64,000 bases of DNA from Duganella sp. BJB476 (lineage in GTDB: Bacteria; Pseudomonadota; Gammaproteobacteria; Burkholderiales; Burkholderiaceae_D), in assembly GCF_003416895.1 (NCBI RefSeq), contig NZ_QVIO01000014.1, positions 34,981 to 98,980 of the forward strand, written 5' to 3'. The translations under genes and the position numbers were made by a program. Shown one piece after another: positions 61,180 to 64,000 of the stretch (position 1 is its first letter; the number at the start of each line of letters is the position of its first letter). The notes below the pieces were generated by a model that ran no database searches, was not told where the DNA came from, and saw nothing but the letters and a program-made list of their open reading frames with translations.

Positions 61180-64000
61180 ATGAGTTTCGCGACCAGTTTT
61201 ACCACTGACCAGATTGCCAGTTTCAGCACGGCCCAGATCATCACACTGGCAACTGCCGACATTGCGGCGTTCACTTCGGATCAGTTGGCTGCGTTCACGA
61301 CCGCGCAAATTCCCGCCTTCACTACTGCCCAGGTGGCCGGGGGCCTGACCTCCACCCAGATCGCCTTCCTGACCACCAAGCAAGCCAACGCGCTGACCTC
61401 GAATCAGGTCGCCGCGCTGCAAACGGCGGCCATCGCCGCGCTGACCACCAACGACGTCGCCGCGCTGGCCACGGCCGCGGTGGTCGGCATCACCGTCAAC
61501 CAGGTCAAGGCGCTGACCACCGACCAAGTGGTCGCGCTGAGCAGCAACCAGGCCGCGCAACTGAGCTCGACCCAGGTCGGCGCGCTGGGCACCAGCGCCA
61601 TCGCCGCGCTGGAAACGGCCGATCTGGCCGCGATCAAGAGCACTTCCATCGCCGTGCTGAGCAGCGCCCAGGTGGCCGCGCTGACCACCGCGCAAGTCAA
61701 TACCATGGGCACCGCCGCCGTGGCCGCGCTGAGCACCGCCGGCATCGCCGCGCTGAACAGCGACCAGGCCGTCGCGCTGACGTCGGCGGAAATCGCCGCC
61801 ATGGGCACCGCGCAAGTGGTCGCGCTGTCGAGCCGGGCGCTCGGCGCGATTGAAACCGCCGACCTCGTCGGCCTGAGCACCAATGACATCGCCGCCCTGC
61901 GCACTTCGCAGCTGGTCGGCCTGGCCACCGCGCAAGTCGCGGCGCTGTCGACCAACCAGATCGGCGCGCTGAGCACTGCCGCCGTTGCCGGCCTGAGCAC
62001 CGACCAGGTGGTGGCCCTGACCACCGCGCAAGCGAGCACCCTGAGCACCGCGCAAGTCGTCGCGCTGAGCACCCGGGCCATCGCAGCCCTGGAAACCGCC
62101 GACTTCGCCGCCCTGTCGACCAACGCCATCGCCGCGCTGAGCGTGGCGCAAGTCAAGGCGCTGAGCACCAATGATGTGGTCGCATTGACCACCGCCGCCG
62201 CCGCCGCGCTGAGCACCGCGCAAGTGGCCGCCCTGTCGACCGACGCCGTCGCCGCGCTGGAGACGGCCGACCTGTCGGCCATCAAGACCGCCGCCATCGC
62301 CGTCCTGAGCTCCGCCCAGACCGCCGCGCTGACCACCAAGCAGATCAACACCCTGGCCACCGCCTCGCTGGCCGCGCTGAGCACCGCCGGCGTCGCCGCG
62401 CTGACCACCGACCAGGTCGTCGCACTGACCTCGGCCCAGCTGAGCAGCATGAGCTCGGCACAAGTTGCCGCCTTCACCAGCAACGCCATCGGCGCCATCG
62501 AGACCGCCGACATCGTCGGCCTGACCACCGCCAACGTCGCCGCCCTGCGCAGTGCGCAGCTGGTGGGCCTGGCCACGGCGCAAGTGGCCGCGCTGTCGAC
62601 CAACCAGATCGCCGCGCTGAGCACCGCCGCCGTGTCCGGCCTGACCACCAACCAGATCGTCGCGCTGACCACCGCGCAAGCGAGCACGCTGAGCACCGCG
62701 CAAGTGGCCGGCCTGAGCACCAACGCCATCGCCGCGCTGGAAACGGCCGACTTCGCAGCACTGAAGTCGGACGCGATCGCCGCCCTGAGCGTCAACCAGG
62801 TCAAGGCCCTGACGACCGACCAGGTCGTCGCGCTGACCACCGCCGAAGCCGCCGCGCTGAGCACCGCGCAAGTGGCCGCGCTGTCGACCAATTCGATCGC
62901 CGCGCTGGAAACGGCCGACCTGTCGGCCATCAAGACGGCCGCCATCGCCGCCCTGAGCAGCGCCCAGGCCGCCGCGCTGACCACCAAGCAAGTCAACACC
63001 CTGGCCACCGCCTCGCTGGCCGCGCTGAGCACCGCCGGCGTCGCCGCGCTGACCACCGACCAGGTGGTCGCACTGACCTCGGCCCAGCTGAGCAGCATGG
63101 GTTCGGCACAAGTTGCCGCCTTCACCAGCAACGCCATCGGCGCCATCGAGACCGCCGACATCGTCGGCCTGACCACCGCCAACGTCGCCGTGCTGCGCAG
63201 TGCGCAGCTGGTGGGCCTGGCCACGGCACAGGTTGCCGCGCTGTCGACCAACCAGATCGCCGCGCTGAGCACCGCCGCCGTGTTCGGTTTGACCACCAAC
63301 CAGATCGTCGCGCTGACCACCGCGCAAGCGAGCACGCTGAGCACCGCCCAAGTGGCCGGCCTGAGCACCAGCGCCATCGCCGCGCTGGAAACGGCCGACT
63401 TCGCAGCGCTGAAATCGGACGCGATCGCCGCCCTGAGCGTCAACCAGGTCAAGGCACTGACGACTGATCAGGTCGTCGCGCTGACCACTACCGAAGCCGC
63501 CGCGCTGAGCACCGCGCAAGTGGCCGCGCTGTCGACCAATTCGATCGCCGCGCTGGAAACGGCCGACCTGTCGGCCATCAAGACGGCCGCCATCGCCGCC
63601 CTGAGCTCCGCCCAGGCCGCCGCGCTGACCACCAAGCAAGTCAACACCCTGGCCACCGCTTCGCTGGCAGCGCTGAGCACCGCCGGCGTCGCCGCGCTGA
63701 CCACCGACCAGGTGGTCGCACTGACCTCGGCCCAGCTGAGCAGCATGAGCTCGGCGCAGGTTGCCGCCTTCACCAGCAACGCCATCGGCGCCATCGAAAC
63801 CGCCGACATCGTCGGCCTGACCACCGCCAACGTCGCCGCCCTGCGCAGCTCGCAATTGGTGGGCCTGGCCACGGCGCAAGTGGCCGCGCTGTCGACCAAC
63901 CAGATCGCCGCGCTGAGCACCGCCGCCGTGTCCGGCCTGACCACCAACCAGATCGTCGCGCTGACCACCGCGCAAGCGAGCACGCTGAGCACCGCCCAAG
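61180..64000 (+). CDS. octapeptide-repeat giant protein 3 (cut by window end)
   Basis: An ATG at 61180, preceded by CCAGGAGAATTAGC, opens a frame with no stop in the remaining 940 codons. It starts MSFATSFTTDQIASFSTAQI and continues in octads of the form L-[ST]-T-x-Q-[VI]-[AV]-[AG]. This is the same family as the genes at 6969 and 14917, but with more Thr in positions 2-3 and a more regular array. The C-terminus is outside the window, so it is unknown whether it carries the calcium-binding module. No signal peptide is seen. The plus-strand frame is the gene; the long opposite-strand frames are repeat artefacts. Confidence 0.83.
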   Translation, partial: MSFATSFTTDQIASFSTAQIITLATADIAAFTSDQLAAFTTAQIPAFTTAQVAGGLTSTQIAFLTTKQANALTSNQVAALQTAAIAALTTNDVAALATAAVVGITVNQVKALTTDQVVALSSNQAAQLSSTQVGALGTSAIAALETADLAAIKSTSIAVLSSAQVAALTTAQVNTMGTAAVAALSTAGIAALNSDQAVALTSAEIAAMGTAQVVALSSRALGAIETADLVGLSTNDIAALRTSQLVGLATAQVAALSTNQIGALSTAAVAGLSTDQVVALTTAQASTLSTAQVVALSTRAIAALETADFAALSTNAIAALSVAQVKALSTNDVVALTTAAAAALSTAQVAALSTDAVAALETADLSAIKTAAIAVLSSAQTAALTTKQINTLATASLAALSTAGVAALTTDQVVALTSAQLSSMSSAQVAAFTSNAIGAIETADIVGLTTANVAALRSAQLVGLATAQVAALSTNQIAALSTAAVSGLTTNQIVALTTAQASTLSTAQVAGLSTNAIAALETADFAALKSDAIAALSVNQVKALTTDQVVALTTAEAAALSTAQVAALSTNSIAALETADLSAIKTAAIAALSSAQAAALTTKQVNTLATASLAALSTAGVAALTTDQVVALTSAQLSSMGSAQVAAFTSNAIGAIETADIVGLTTANVAVLRSAQLVGLATAQVAALSTNQIAALSTAAVFGLTTNQIVALTTAQASTLSTAQVAGLSTSAIAALETADFAALKSDAIAALSVNQVKALTTDQVVALTTTEAAALSTAQVAALSTNSIAALETADLSAIKTAAIAALSSAQAAALTTKQVNTLATASLAALSTAGVAALTTDQVVALTSAQLSSMSSAQVAAFTSNAIGAIETADIVGLTTANVAALRSSQLVGLATAQVAALSTNQIAALSTAAVSGLTTNQIVALTTAQASTLSTAQ
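61585..64000 (+). repeat. 648-bp (27-octad) tandem super-repeat in octapeptide giant 3
   Basis: Copies begin at 61585, 62233, 62881 and 63529, exactly 648 bp apart (216 residues, 27 octads), each opening with the A-L-E-T-A-D-L octad region. Copy 4 is cut after 472 bases. Compared by eye, copies 3 and 4 differ at about 20 of 472 positions, mostly third-codon changes. Copy 2 is close, while copy 1 is clearly more diverged. Confidence 0.9.

Overview
The window is GC-rich, with short intergenic gaps and strong codon bias. The gene set is that of a beta-proteobacterium of the Oxalobacteraceae (Massilia, Duganella or Janthinobacterium type): RdgC, GTP-dependent PEP carboxykinase, a divergent uvrA/ssb pair with a LexA box, a CzcI-CzcCBA metal efflux operon and a GH97 glycosidase. 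The genus is inferred from gene content; no rRNA or species marker is present. I saw no insertion sequence, prophage or CRISPR array.

Layout. 1-124: a partial tRNA-Asp and a tRNA-Val. 305-3714: an MFS transporter, then a tight NTF2-like / alpha-beta hydrolase / XRE-regulator cluster. 3711-6796: a periplasmic binding protein, dinB behind a perfect SOS box, and rdgC. 6969-18126: two adjacent giant genes made almost entirely of an eight-residue (24-bp) repeat, consensus roughly L-[ST]-[ST]-x-Q-[IVL]-A-[AG]. 18135-33815: mostly housekeeping (asparaginase-like, hydroxyacid dehydrogenase, pckG, dipeptidase, a TetR/small membrane protein/HAD unit with paired palindromes, DUF885 peptidase, two DUF3828-like proteins, uvrA, ssb, small unknowns, DUF2783). 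33824-40512: a SLAC1/TehA-type channel, a GlxA-like regulator, a dienelactone-hydrolase-like protein, and a soluble histidine kinase coupled to a periplasmic binding protein. 40572-46595: czcI-czcC-czcB-czcA. 46638-50104: a retropepsin-like protease, a ribbon-helix-helix-like protein behind a helically phased TCTAA/TTAGA array, and GH97. 50182-56487: an AcpA-like phosphatase lipoprotein, a di-heme peroxidase whose 3' end runs into a palindromic element, and a deacetylase-caspase-TPR fusion. 56499-60604: cupin, DJ-1-like protein, GlxA-like regulator, membrane protein, double aspartyl-protease protein and an exported methyltransferase-like protein. 61180-64000: the start of a third octapeptide-repeat giant, cut by the window end.

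The strongest candidate for an undescribed system is the trio of octapeptide-repeat giants. All three share the 24-bp unit and a higher-order period of about 27 octads (648 bp, or 657-666 bp where a short glycine-rich loop is inserted). Only the first carries a FrpC/RTX-like calcium-binding C-terminal module. In the third the 648-bp unit is repeated with few differences, so the array looks recently expanded. The second candidate is the small DNA-binding-like protein at 47579 with its phased operator-like array.
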